This document shows, one piece after another, positions 34,330 to 45,810 of a DNA stretch of 64,000 bases. A model generated the notes under the pieces. That model worked only from the letters and a program-made list of their open reading frames with translations, ran no database searches and was not told where the DNA came from. Each line of letters starts with the position of its first letter. Within the stretch, counting starts at the first letter, position 1. The position numbers and the translations under genes were made by a program. This DNA is from Adiantum capillus-veneris (Eukaryota > Streptophyta > Polypodiopsida > Polypodiales > Pteridaceae), in assembly GCA_014529385.2 (NCBI GenBank), contig CM043948.1, forward strand, positions 26,050,268 through 26,114,267, in the 5' to 3' direction.

Positions 34330-37300
34330 CTATCTATCCCATGTGTTTGTCTGTCTGTGTTGGTTTTCCTCCTTAATCCAAACTGGATCATTGACTTTGA
34401 CTAAACTGCTCGGAACAAACACTTGCTTGACTTTCCTTTGTTTTCTTGAGTACTTTGACTGATATACCTTTTCTTTTCTGGGTGTCCCCTTTGAGGTTTC
34501 CGTTGGGTTAGCAATTGACTTTAAATCTTGAAAGACTGACTTGCTTGAAGAAGCTGATCCATGAGGGTTCTTTGATGTAGAGGCATATGCTGTCACACCT
34601 TTTGTGCTAAATGGTGGAAGGTCCACTTTAGCTTTACCTTTGTTTGCAAGATTTTTTTCCGATCCTTGTGACTTCTGCAACTCTGAATATGGAATTTTTG
34701 GTTCTATTGAAAATATTTGTCCAGCTTTTGCCACGGTCTCATTTTGATCTAATTGTGTCTCTATGGTGGGTAGCTTGAGACTTTTTGTTGCAATCTGACT
34801 TACAACAGTTGATTCTGCTGGCAATGAGTGATTGATCTTTGGACTTCCTATTGCTTCTTGGTTGTCTGCAACCCCGTTCTTCTTAACTTCTGGCTTTGAT
34901 GGCATTCTCTGCTCAATAGCTTCCGTGGTTGCTTTTTGCTTTGTTTGATCTGCACTTGATATTGCCTGATTTGCTTTAAGCTCTTCTAAAGCTCTGTTCG
35001 ATGGAGATGAATCATCTTCAATAATATTTTCTTTGATTTTAGTCTCCATTTTAACTCTGCTTGCGGACATTGTGCTGTCGTCCACGAGTGACCAGTCTTG
35101 GTCTTCATTCTTTGTTGTATATGATGACTCCGTCATGTTTGCATTCTGTATCTCTGACATCTTCTGAGCCATTGGCATTCCCCCATTTGATGTTGTCTAG
35201 CAAATCTTTTGTTGTGATCACATGAAATTGAGCTATTATGATCTGTGAACTTACTTCAATGGTGGTGGAGATGATTCCCTAGCATTCTGCTCGTTTGTTT
35301 TTTGATATGCTCACAAATTGAGGAGCATCTTCCAACTGTGGTTGACCACATCTTTTCCAAGTGCAAAAAGATATGAGGTTCTTGTCTAACTGAAAATCTA
35401 GTTTTACTTCTCTTGACAACTTTTCTTCGTTTTCACCAACAATGTTGCACTTGATCTTCTCAGGATTTGTGTCTGGATTGACTTCTTTTGCTATGGCAAC
35501 ATCCCTTGGTTGGACCTTATCTGCATTTTCTTTTCTTTGATCACTTGCTTCAATTGATGTTGACTCCATTGGTTGTAATATTGCCTGCATCTGAGTAACC
35601 TTTGATCTTAATAGATCCATGGTACTGTATGGCAGAATCTGTCTCTTCGGAGGAGATTTTGGTGGTGATCTTTGTATATCCTTTTGGACTTTAGCTTTCA
35701 TTGACTTTGACTTATCTACTACCTGTTCTGGCAGCTTGAGGTTTTGCATCATCTTCAAATAGTCTTTGACTTCAGTCGGGCCATCCATAGGGGTTTGTAC
35801 AAAGACATGACCTTGCTGATATTCATTACCATGTGCATCTTGATATGCATATGTGAGCTTGATCAGTTGGAACTGTTTGAACACTATTGGATTTGTTGGC
35901 TTTTGGATTTGACTTGTGGAGATCAACTGAAACTTTTGTCCCTAATAATCTTCATATAAGATTTTTTGTCTGCAGATTCTAATGGAACCTGGGTCAATTG
36001 GAAACTTCCAACAACCATATGATCTTTCAATGGTTTCTTCCTTGAAGGGGTCTATTGGCTAGAAGCTTTAGGGATTTTAACTACTGTAGCATTTCGTGGT
36101 ATTAGAGCTGAGCTTGATGGATTTACAACCCCCCCTTCCTAGGGTGATCACTATATCCTGCTTCATTGTAAGAGTTCAAACTTGTTTGGCTCTGGTTTAG
36201 TCTCACTTTTTGGGACTGTGAAGGTACACTCTAGGTAGCACTGTTGAAATTCGGCAAATGCAAACCTTCTACATAGTTTCCTATGTATCTCTATGAAACA
36301 TGACAAATTACTCCCCAAGTCAAGCTGTAGATAGCATTATCTTTGCCCTGATATTGTCTATCCCATGGGTCTCCTATGATATGAGCTTCTGTGGTTTCAC
36401 GACCCACGGCATCATAGATGCTAGATTCTCGTCTATATCTGTGACTATTTTGGTCAAAGTATATGCTCGTTTGGTCACAACATCGAAGCTTGATTTCTAA
36501 TGGAGGATAATTTGGCTCTGAATAGATTTCTGGGTTCACTTGGGTAATATCCTTCAAATCTAGAGAGGATGGGCTATAATATATTCTTTCCTCTGAAATG
36601 AACCATCCTTTTTTATTTATCACCGGACGCACTTCTATGAGCTGGTATGTGGGCCGTTCAAAGACAGGTTGATCCTTTTTGTACAGTTTTTCTTTTTGGT
36701 CTACATAGTGTGCATATGAATTATGTGTACCATACAAAGCTAACATCATTCTGTTTGATGTGTCCCTTAGACTCGTGAATGATTCCACACTTCTAGAATT
36801 GGATGCTGAATCATTTGCAAATTTAACAGTCTTTTCAACCTTCGTGATATCTCGACACCTTGACTAAATTCATGCAATAATTTGTTGTTCAAAGAATCAA
36901 TTTTAAGCTTTTCAGGTGTCTGTGCATGTTTATGCTCATTTTGAACTTGCAGTGCTTTTATTGGTGTTTTTATTGGTAATGCATAATCATCTGATTGCAT
37001 TAAAAGTGTCGAGTTAGATGCACTTACATCGAGATTCGCATTTCCAATTTGCTCTGTAGCTTGCTTAACGGTTGATGTATCCCTGTTGTCTGGATTTCTT
37101 GGACAATCTTCATAAAAATGTCTACCTTTTCGTCCACAATCTGAGCAATACGCCATGACTGGTGGTATTTCAACTGGCTTTGTCATGTCAAGCTCTTGCA
37201 GAGAAGTTTCTGCTTCTGTTCTTGCCAAGTTGTCGACATCTTCTTTCAAAACACTAAGAATCAAGCTGTAGATTGCTCCATATTGACCTATGTACCATCT

Positions 37301-37578
37301 TTGGCTTGGTTCTCCCATTAGATTGGCTTCTATTGGTTGATTTGTTGGATCTTGCAATTTTGGTTTTCGATTATAGATCCAACCACTATAATCTATGTAC
37401 AATGACCTTGATTGCATATGCACTAACTATATGTTTTGCTGGCTTGTGCAGATTATTGGATAACCACTTGGGTCAACTTTTTGAACTTCTATCTGCACCT
37501 CGTCTTTGAGCTTGCAATACCTGGATCCACTGAAGTCTGTGAACATCTGGGAGTTTTTTGACTCTGGCTTGACTCTAA
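34330..37578 (-). pseudogene. long modular ORF of element X with YxDxxGxxY-like repeats and a zinc-knuckle-like motif
   Basis: Pieces in consecutive frames (36767-37578 with one stop at about 37425, 36291-36788, 35279-35926, 34330-35178) form one eroded protein on the minus strand. It contains recurring modules MFTDFSGSRY, LYIDYSGWIY, IYFDQNSHRY and AYQDAHGNEY. Two of them continue with a shared pattern ending G(E/D)P..R.Y.G...AIYSL. Between modules lies CSDCGRKGRHFYEDC, a CCHC-like knuckle with one extra residue. The C-terminal third is Ser/Lys/Gln-rich and ends with VNDPVWIKEE. The upstream end continues at 58075-58176 beyond the large gypsy insertion. The position before a polypurine tract suggests a gag-like protein of an LTR element lacking pol. 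I do not recognise the family. Confidence 0.5.
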
Positions 37579-37818
37579 TGTGCGCGTATGTCGCATGTGT
37601 CAATGCAAGGAGCTTGCCGATACACCGTGTGCGATCCACAAATGGCTCCAAGCACACAACAAGCCTAAACTAGTAAGCTCAAAGAAGGCGATGGTGTGTC
37701 ACTCACCAGTCTACGCTTGCTTCCTAGAGGATTCCTTGCCGTGAAGAAGAAGGAGCCGCCGCTTCGCAGCACTCAACCGCTTCGCCGCCGCCGTGCCTTC
37801 GTAATGCTCGATTGCCCA

Positions 37819-37905
<87 letters not shown>

Positions 37906-38251
37906 ACACACACACACACACACAAGGAGGTGAAGAAGAAGAAGATGGAGATGGAGATGGAGCAAGAGCACTCTTCTATTGCACAAATGAGAGAATGAGT
38001 GAATTTTAGGTTTAGTTGACTTTTATATGAGCTCACCCCATTCACACTTGGGCGCCCATGCTTAGCCAACTAATCCCTTGAATGTTCCAGTTAGAGTGCG
38101 CCTCTCATCGGCGATCACTCTTACCCTTTTCCTATTGGACCAACAAGCCCGGTACCTGACTCTACCAAATAAATAATACAATGTGCGCCGTAGGTTACAA
38201 CCTCCGTCTCGTAGGTGATAGGGTGTCCGCCATGAGCTGTGAGGGTTAACA
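37579..38251 (-). repeat. 3' LTR of element 4
   Basis: 673 bp. It contains a compound (CT)n(CA)n microsatellite at about 37817-37923, longer than in the other LTR (57687-57746). A minus-strand TATAAAAG lies at 38020-38027. The inner edge is followed by TGCTCCGCTTCCTATTG, whose complement (AATAGGAAGCGGAGCA) is the probable polypurine tract. Confidence 0.88.
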
Positions 38252-39875
38252 TGCTCCGCTTCCTATTGTAGATTCCATCCTCGGAAGCTATTGAGTTGAA
38301 GCTCGTTCGTCGAGGTGGAAGAGCATTTGAGATGAATGTCCTCAGCCTTCTTTAGTCACTGCAAAATCAAACAGCATTGGCACAGTAATTGCATTCTCAT
38401 AAGTGATTAAAAAGCATATGCAGTTTTAGGCAGACAAATTGATTGGTAACAGAGTTTTAAACAATTTGTCAACAATAAACATTAAATTGCAATATAATCA
38501 AATGCATAAACAGATGTAAAGGTAAAAAATTAAACAAGTCTGGGGTCACTAATTTAACAGTCGAAAGGTACTAGAGATCGACTATTAATACCATGGGTAA
38601 GCTTCTTAATTTTCTCTGGTCAATTAAGTTGTTTAATCGCGAGATCCAAGTATTTCATGTTCGAGGGCTGACTAGAGGCTATACCTAGAAGACCTTGTAG
38701 TTATGCTACAATAAAAGGAATTTCTCATGAAATCATCACATGACTGATTACCTTTTCTTTGACCCCCCAAAGTCTTTTCACAGTGATTCAATTTTAATGT
38801 GTGTGCTTATTTTGTATGCCTTGGGTTATTTGCTTTTCAAGGAAAAGCGCCCACACTGGGAACCTCTAGGGCTCTAGTACCATAGGCAATACATGTGAGT
38901 GAAGTACCAAATCAAGCTGAGATTTCTCTTCCAGCTTAAGATTTTACATTGTGGCACTTTGATTTTTTGTTTGTTCGTTTTCATCATTTTAATTTTGTAA
39001 CTTTGGGGGGTCATATAACACTGATACACCTCCTCAAGCTCATCACACTAGTAAACTCCCTTTATGATACTTAAGATAAAGGTCAATAGGGTGAAGCCCA
39101 CTAGAAAGCCCTAGTATATTTCACACAATGCTACCTAAATCCGATTAAGAACCTAAGTAACCATTAATTATTAGGAAGGCATTCCCCATGGTATTAAGAG
39201 AAGATCTCTAACACCTAACTTGGTCAAACTAGCTTAGTCGGACTTGCTTGATGTTTAAACCCGGACAAGTGATTATGACAACAAATGACATTGAATTAAA
39301 TGTTGGTACTAAGCAAATGAGATGAATATTATGCTACCAATCATAATTAAAGCAGACAAACATGGATGCGAAAAAGATAAGGGGCAATGCTAATGGACAA
39401 GAAACACCTGTTTGTGTTGATGGTCACACTTGATTTGAAGTGTGAACGAGAGAAAGATCCCATGAAGGTCCAAATCCTAACCACAGCAACACGTTCCTGT
39501 ACACACTAAGAAACACAAAGAATACCTCTAGGAGGCACATCAATGGGAAAAGGAACTTTGCTAATCACTCAACTCTAAAACAAAAACACTCCTATCGTAC
39601 TAATCTTACCTACCCTCCATCACGTGAGTGATGAGGATCAAAGGTGTTTAATGACATAGGTTTCTGTTTCAACGTACCAGATGTGAATGTATAGGTCTAG
39701 GTCAATGTTTTGACTTTTATTGTGCATACTCGTTTGCTAATTGCTCTTGCTCTTTATTATTTTTGTTTTTTGTGAGTATAAGTCTTTATATATACATTCC
39801 CTAAGATTGGTGATTGAGAGGTTAGGGAAAAAAGGTTGAGAGGGGTGCAAGTGAATGATGGATGTCAGCAAACAC
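38252..39875 (-). other. long non-coding 3' region of element 4
   Basis: 1.6 kb without gene-like frames, AT-rich. At its right end GTCAGCAAACACTCCCCCCTTGCG (39867-39890) looks like another polypurine-tract/LTR junction on the minus strand. It may be an internal tract or a trace of a further nested LTR. No second copy of 38252-39875 is seen, so I do not call it an LTR. Confidence 0.4.
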
Positions 39876-40080
39876 TCCCCCCTTGCGTGGGTAGATCATA
39901 CCGTTTGAAATGAGCTTTTCACCCTTTGAAACCAATTGTTCCAGTTGGTGATAGGTGGGGATTTTTGCCATTAGTTTTCTATTACCTTAGGTGCCTCGTC
40001 GAGTTGCAAGGGTGGTAAGGTACTCTCCCAGGATTGAACTTGAAGTGGTTCATCAGGTGATTCTTGAACACTGGGAGGTG

Positions 40081-40310
40081 TGGATTCTTTTGTAGCTTCA
40101 TGGAGGTCCACCACTATAGGTGGAGAGTGTAGAGAAGCTTTTACCTCTATGGATGCATTATATGAGGAGCTAGAAGCTTCATGGATAGTCCACTACTATA
40201 GGTGTGGATTCTTTTGTAGCTTCATGGAGGTCCACTACTATAGGTGGAGAGTGTAGAGAAGCTTTTACCTCTATGGATGCATTATATGAGGAGCTAGAAG
40301 CTTCATGGGA
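40081..40310. repeat. 124-bp tandem duplication
   Basis: TGGATTCTTTTGTAGCTTCATGG starts at 40081 and again at 40205. The copies run through GGTGGAGAGTGTAGAGAAGC to GAGGAGCTAGAAGCTTCATGG. It lies at the 3' end of the second-protease ORF and repeats its last codons. Confidence 0.88.
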
Positions 40311-41490
40311 CTCCCCCCTTCCTGAGCTAGGTGAAACAAATTGTTCTTTCTTTGGTACCCAAACTAGCTCTGGAGCGGGTGTGTAGCATTCTGTGATTTT
40401 TTTCTTTCCGCGATGGTTGATTCGTTTTGGAGCTATGGGATTGGGCTCACATGGGTCAGGTGACAGGTAAGAACACAATCTACCTTTTGGTACCCAGATC
40501 TGATCATTTCCTTGATAGTAGCCTTGGGCTTCCAATAGCCATTTAGGAATCCAACGCCACGTTTTCTTACTTGTCTTGGAGCGAGCGGTACGTTTCCTAC
40601 AAGGCTTCTGTTTTTTAGCATCAGCCATGGTCTCTAAAGAAGATTTAGGGACCACTTGTATGTTTTCTTTGTTATATTAGGATGAGTCTTGTCAGAAGCT
40701 ATATGCATTGCTTGTAGCATATTTAAGGGTACGGGCATTTCATCCCCCTCATGTGTTACCCAGGTTGTCCCCCTGTTTCCCCAAGTGTCTATGGTTGCTG
40801 CTAGGTGGACCCAATCCACATTGTCCGACTCAGTCATCCCAGGTAGTACATCCATATAAGGAGAATCTTCCCCAACATCAGTGTCCGCTTTACACGTGTA
40901 ACAATACTGCAATGGGGCCGAGTGAACTATGGTGTTAGATCTATGATCAATTATAAACCTATTTCCTAGAGGATGTGCTCGACCCGTAACAAGATCCACT
41001 CGAATGACAGAATCTTGGAATTGCAGGTAGACATGGTTTTTGGACCAGTCATGCACCATTTTTGCTTCCCTCATGAAAGGACGTCCTAAGATCATCTCAG
41101 ATGCCATAGTGTGCTTGGAGAAATCCATAACAATGAAGGTAACTCTTATTTTATGTCCAAAGACCTTGATCTTGAGATCTTCTAGCATCCCAATAGGTTA
41201 AACAATAGACCCATTGGCCATCTTCACTACTATGGTTGTGGTTGCAACGTGAGGTCTTCCCATAGTTTCCCATCAATTTTGAGTCACAATGCTAACCCCA
41301 GCGCCACCATCAAGGATTCCCTTCACAGTTAATCCCTTAGTAGTGATTGGTAGAGTCGCATTGGATTCATCACCCTCAAAGTATTGTCCCAACTTGTTAA
41401 CAGGTATTTCTATAACAAGGTTCTCATATAGGTTGGGTTGTGGATCTAAGTGTTCCTCCTCTTTTGGCATCTCCCCAGCTCCATCCATCT
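40179..41490 (-). pseudogene. second retropepsin-like ORF, downstream of integrase (element 4)
   Basis: The frame 41273-41488 contains KGILDGGAGVSIVTQ, a retropepsin active-site box. After a stop near 41270 and another near 41200, 40634-41188 continues with MILGRPFMREAKMVHDWSKN, the C-terminal ILG/W region of the same fold. A shifted frame at 40179-40655 carries two repeats of a W-V-P-K word (QIWVPKGRL, LVWVPKKEQ). A normal gypsy protease already exists in the same element at about 47190, so this is an additional one in an unusual place. It is broken by at least two stops and one frameshift. It could be a genuine extra ORF or the remnant of another element. Confidence 0.6.
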
Positions 41491-43050
41491 GTGCAAATTG
41501 TGGTAGCCCAAACTTCAGTTATTCGGTTTGGTACACCACAACCTGCTAAGCGGGTGGCTGTGCTCCCACCTCAGCAGCCAAGCGTGTGCTCCAGCTTTGT
41601 AATTGATTATCTAAAAAAGTTCGGAGATCCTCTTGCATCTCCACTGCCAATGCATCCAAATCAGTCATGTTGATCATTACATCGCCAGGGTGCGAGGTTA
41701 AGTAAGAAGCTAGGCTATGCTGTGTTCTCAACTGAAGAAGTTCTTGTTGAATAGACCTTACAAACTCAGCATTAGCCCCTCGTCAATCTTAGTAGTGGCA
41801 GTCAACTGTTCATTCTGAGTGTTTAACTCGTCAATCCAGCTCATTGACTCGTCCCTCTGTGGCTGGGGCTGGCCAGGCTGCACGAATAGACTCTACAAGT
41901 CTGCTCAAAAATGTGCCGCATGCCTGTAATTGGTCAGCAGGGGTCGCTGCTGTCGTAGCCTCCTAGGGTAGCGCTACAGGGAGAATACCTCCCGTCGAGG
42001 CAGCCGCATTCGTAATACCCGACGTTTCCGGTTGAGCGGGGACGTCCGCAACCGCAAAGCTCATCCTCAAGGGAGTCGTACTGCTAACTCTTTCCTGCAT
42101 TCTGCAGTGCTAGCGAGCCAGCGCAGAATCTTCCGCAATAGCAGATGCAGTTGTTGGAGGTGGTGTTGAAAATTGCTGCTCCTCACAGCCGCGCTTGCGG
42201 CTTGCTGATCCTACACCTGCAGTGGCCATCTCCTGGGCTCCAGAGGATACCACCTCCGTCGATGAACCAAGAAATTCCACAGTACCCACCTGTTGCTGCT
42301 ATGTTTCCCTCTCCGTCGTCACTGCCAAGCTTTGTGTTTGCGACAGAGGAGGATTAGTGCCTTGGACCACCAAGCGATCATCTTCAAAGTGGCAAAGAGG
42401 ACGCAGGGCGAGAGGAAACACTTCTCTCAAAGGAAAGATCAATGTGAGCAGTTAGGCCACCTTTGTATTGGTTGGGGTACCCCTCCCCAACTGTGCCATC
42501 ACTCGTTGGCACTCCGCCAGTAGTCGCTCTCTGACCACTGCTGCCCAAGCTACTGGCCCAAAGTTGGCCGAATGCAACACATTTCTAGCTCGGATCGAAA
42601 TAGTATACGTTTTGGCCTGTAGCCAAATCGCCTCAAGGAACCACCGATATGCATCCCTGGTTGCCACATCTGACAACCCTGACAGTTTATAATCCCCTTT
42701 GACCTTCAATCCAAATTCTTGCTCGACATCTGCAGCAGGGATCACATGGGAGGCTCCCACCATGCCATCGTTGGGTAAACAACAACATCTTGAGATTCTT
42801 TCTGCTGTCAACTGTATCTGTTGATTGTTGAGGACCACCATATCACCAGCCGCGAGTTACTCGATCAAACGTGATGCCTCTGGGATTCCTTGCCAATCCA
42901 GGTTGGCGAACACACGCAGCCGCAAGTCTTGCAGCCATGCGTCCACTCGTGGAAGCGCGAGCTGCTGCACGGGAGTGAAAGGGACACATTGCAGAAGAGA
43001 AGCTGTCATGGTGGCGATGAGATGCAGGAGCAGACAATAAAACACTAAGA
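41491..43050 (-). pseudogene. extra gag-like region upstream of the second retropepsin (element 4)
   Basis: Reading leftward from 43005, a frame starting MTASLLQCVPFTPVQQ runs to a stop near 42857. It continues 42452-42841 with WFLEAIWLQAKTYT and AAVVRERLLAECQRVMAQL, and then, with several stops, to 41546-41731 with AVEMQEDLRTFLDNQLQSW. Helical, Leu/Ala-rich text before a retropepsin suggests a gag-like protein. I do not recognise its domain and see no zinc knuckle. Stops and frame changes are frequent. Confidence 0.4.
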
Positions 43051-44998
43051 GCACGCGACACACAAAACTAGAGAACCACAATAAAAAACGTCTGTATGCA
43101 ATAGTCACCCTTCCACAATGAGTTCCCAAAATAGGGCGATCCACAGTGTCGCAACCATCATAGATCTTTTCCCGCTTCCCAAGATTGCATGCAAAAGAAT
43201 CCCCAATCATGATTAAGGCGACTTCCGGCTCTTGTACCGCAGCAAAGGGGCACTGAATCGTGGTAGGTGAAACATAATGGCGCAGTCTGAAACCATTGAC
43301 CAGCACATAAATAACCTCCCCCCGCAAATCCGCCAAATAAAAAGAAATAGGCCCGCATGCTTGAAAAATCCAAAATGGTCCTGGCCACCTTAATTTAAGC
43401 TTCCCCGGCATCTTCCCGAGACGAGAATTGAAGACAAGGACCAGCTGTCCTCGATCAAATTGCCGTGCTTTTGGGCGATCCAGCCATTTTTTTCGCCTAG
43501 ACTGTAGATCCTGCAGCACCGCAAAGCTCTGCAGCCTCTCTTCGTCCAGTTCCTGCAAAACATCCAATCGATAAATCACGAAATCCTCCGGAAGAAGCCG
43601 ATCCACAATCAACATCCACAAACTGGGAATCACATGCTCCACCGGAGCGATTGCCTCCATGCCAAATGCTAACTTAAAAGGAGTCAATCCTGTTGCCACT
43701 TTGTAAGCTGTCCGATAGGCCCATAAGGCAGAAGGAAGTTTCACATCCTAATCCGTTCTATTCATATTCACTAACTTTGTCAAAATTTGAATCAATTGTT
43801 TATTGGTTGATTTTGCTTGCCCATTCGCCTGAGGATAATATGGAGAAGATTTCCTGTGCAATACAAAGTAAAACCGCAACATTCTCTCCATCACCTTATT
43901 CAAAAAATGACTTTCCCGGTCACTAACCAGCTCAATAGGGCAGCCATATCTAGAAACGATATCCTTATATAAGCATCCCGCCACAGAAATTGTAGTGTTA
44001 TCCCTCAAATGCCATGCCTCCACCCATTTGGTAGCGTAATCCGTGGCTGTCAAGATATACTTATTCCCTGTGTGAGCTTCCACTGGTTTAAAAGGACCAA
44101 CAAAATCCAAACCCCACTTTTGAAAAGGCTCCAGGGGCAAGACTGGACGAAAAGGCATTCTCGACCGTTTGGTAGGTTGCCCCAAACGCTGACACACATC
44201 ACACTGTTGCACATAGTTTCTCGCATCTTGAAACAATGTGGTCCACCATAATCCTGATTGGAGAACCTTTTTAGCTGTAATTAGTGCTGCAAAGTGACCT
44301 CCGACAATACCCGTATGTACTGCCTCTAGGACTGCTTCCTGCTCCTGTGGTAGCACACATCGGATTAACACCTCTGCCACAGTGCGGTAATAGAGCTTCC
44401 CCATAATGATCTCAAAATTACTGCTTCTAATAGCCATACGTTTCCTCTGATGGCTGGTCAAGAAGGAAGGCATGTCGCCGCTGTCGAGAAAATGAAATAT
44501 CTCCTCATACCATGTCCATGGAATGCTCGAAATGACCCTTACGTGACTCGTGACGGTAATATCTTCTACAGCGACTCCTGTTAGAAACAAAGATGCATCC
44601 GGAAATTCATCAGCGACCCCCGTCGGCGGCTCTCCAGAGTCTAGCCGGGATAGGTAGTCAACCACCGCATGCTGAGCCTCTAGCCTGTGTATGACCTCAA
44701 AGTCAAATTCCTGCAAAAGAAGCACCCATCGGGCCAATCTTCTCGTCAAATTCTGTTGCCTTACCAGGTATAACACAACCGAATGGTCCACATGGAAGAA
44801 AAACCGTCGGCCCAACAGATAGTGCCGGAATTTCTTCACTGAATAAATCATCCCTAAACATTTCCTTTCCGTTACTGAATAATTTCTTTCTGCAGATGAT
44901 AATCGTCTACTGGCATAATAGACCGGTCGGAACCATCCTTGACTTTGTTCCTGCATCAACACACTGCCAATAGCGCGATCCGAAGCATCCACGAACAC
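43051..44998 (-). pseudogene. RNase H and integrase (element 4), catalytic Glu replaced by Lys
   Basis: 44998-43748 is open for 416 codons. RNase H comes first (MFVDASDRAIGSVLMQEQ, YYASRRLSSAERNYSVTERKCLGMIY), then the RT/RNase H tail (HAVVDYLSRLDSGE). The integrase zinc unit follows (GGHFAALITAKK, CDVCQRLGQPT), then KWGLDFVGPFKPV (first Asp), LVSDRESHF (second Asp) and ANGQAKSTNKQ, where the usual catalytic Glu is Lys. After a stop near 43745, 43744-43200 carries ALWAYRTAYKVATGLTPFKL, LKLRWPGPFWI and LVNGFRLRHYV. There is only one RNase H, unlike elements 1 and 2. Confidence 0.88.
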
Positions 44999-45002
44999 AT
45001 GA

Positions 45003-45328
45003 AAATCCTACCCCCAATTCGCTGCCAGCATTATCGGAGCTTTGGAGAGCTGCAGTTTTAATCTTTGAAAAGCCAAATCACATTCCTGTGTCCATTCGAA
45101 ATCTATAGCATGAGCTGCCTGAGTAATCGGGATTTCCAAATGCGCGACAAACCGCAAATGCCTCCCATGCCATCAGGCTTGACCCAGGAAAATCTGGCAC
45201 TGTTTCTGATTCCGCGATGCAGGCGCTTCCATAATTGCGGCAATTTTATCCGGATCCACAGAAATGCCGTCTTCAGAGATGATATGCCCCAGGAGCCTGC
45301 CACTGCGAATAGCAAATGCACACTTTAA
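45003..45328 (-). pseudogene. C-terminal RT fragment left of the TTAA insertion (element 4)
   Basis: The minus strand reads a frame containing CAFAIRSGRLLGHIISEDGI, the RT connection region that normally follows the DD box by about 40 residues, then WTQECDLAFQRLK. It continues directly from the RT frame right of 45811 once the transposon is ignored. Stops occur near 45172 and 45008. Confidence 0.8.
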
Positions 45329-45810
45329 CACTAGGTTGGTAACCTAACAGGACATAAAAGTGTCCTTTCAGGGTTTTGAAAAAAACCTCCAAAACCATAG
45401 TAGATCCACTCATTTTGTAAAATCCTTTCATGAGGTTATAGTTCAAGGCCTACTACACATGTAAAAAATAAGAAAATTGTAAAATTTCTCATCTTTTGGT
45501 CACACCAAGCCTCCAAAGTTGATGGACCAGTACATTTTCATCAAAACAGTCATTTCTTACGTTTTGTTGCATAAAAATAAGATTAGGGATTTTTGTAGGA
45601 CTTGAGATAAATTCCCTAGTTAACTTCAATGGGTTGGTGATCAGAACATATGATTGCTTCTCACTCACTATTTTTTGTTTTGCCAAAAGAAATAGGTACA
45701 AAAAAGTTAAATTTTTACCATTCTGCAAACACATAATTCAAGGAAAATGGTCACTTAACAGGACATAAAAGTGTCCCAGGACATAAAAGTGTCCCATTAC
45801 CAACCTAGTG
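45329..45810. mobile_element. 482-bp TTAA-type MITE, deletion relative of 13841-15181
   Basis: The ends are CACTAGGTTGGTAA and its complement, flanked by TTAA on the left (45325-45328) and TAAG on the right, so one side has probably lost a T. In inverted orientation it matches the terminal parts of the 1.34-kb element, for example ACTGGTCCATCAACTTTGGAGGCTTG and GAAAGGACACTTTTATGTCCTGTTAGGTTACC, and lacks most of its interior. It has no coding capacity. It interrupts the RT of element 4. Confidence 0.82.
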
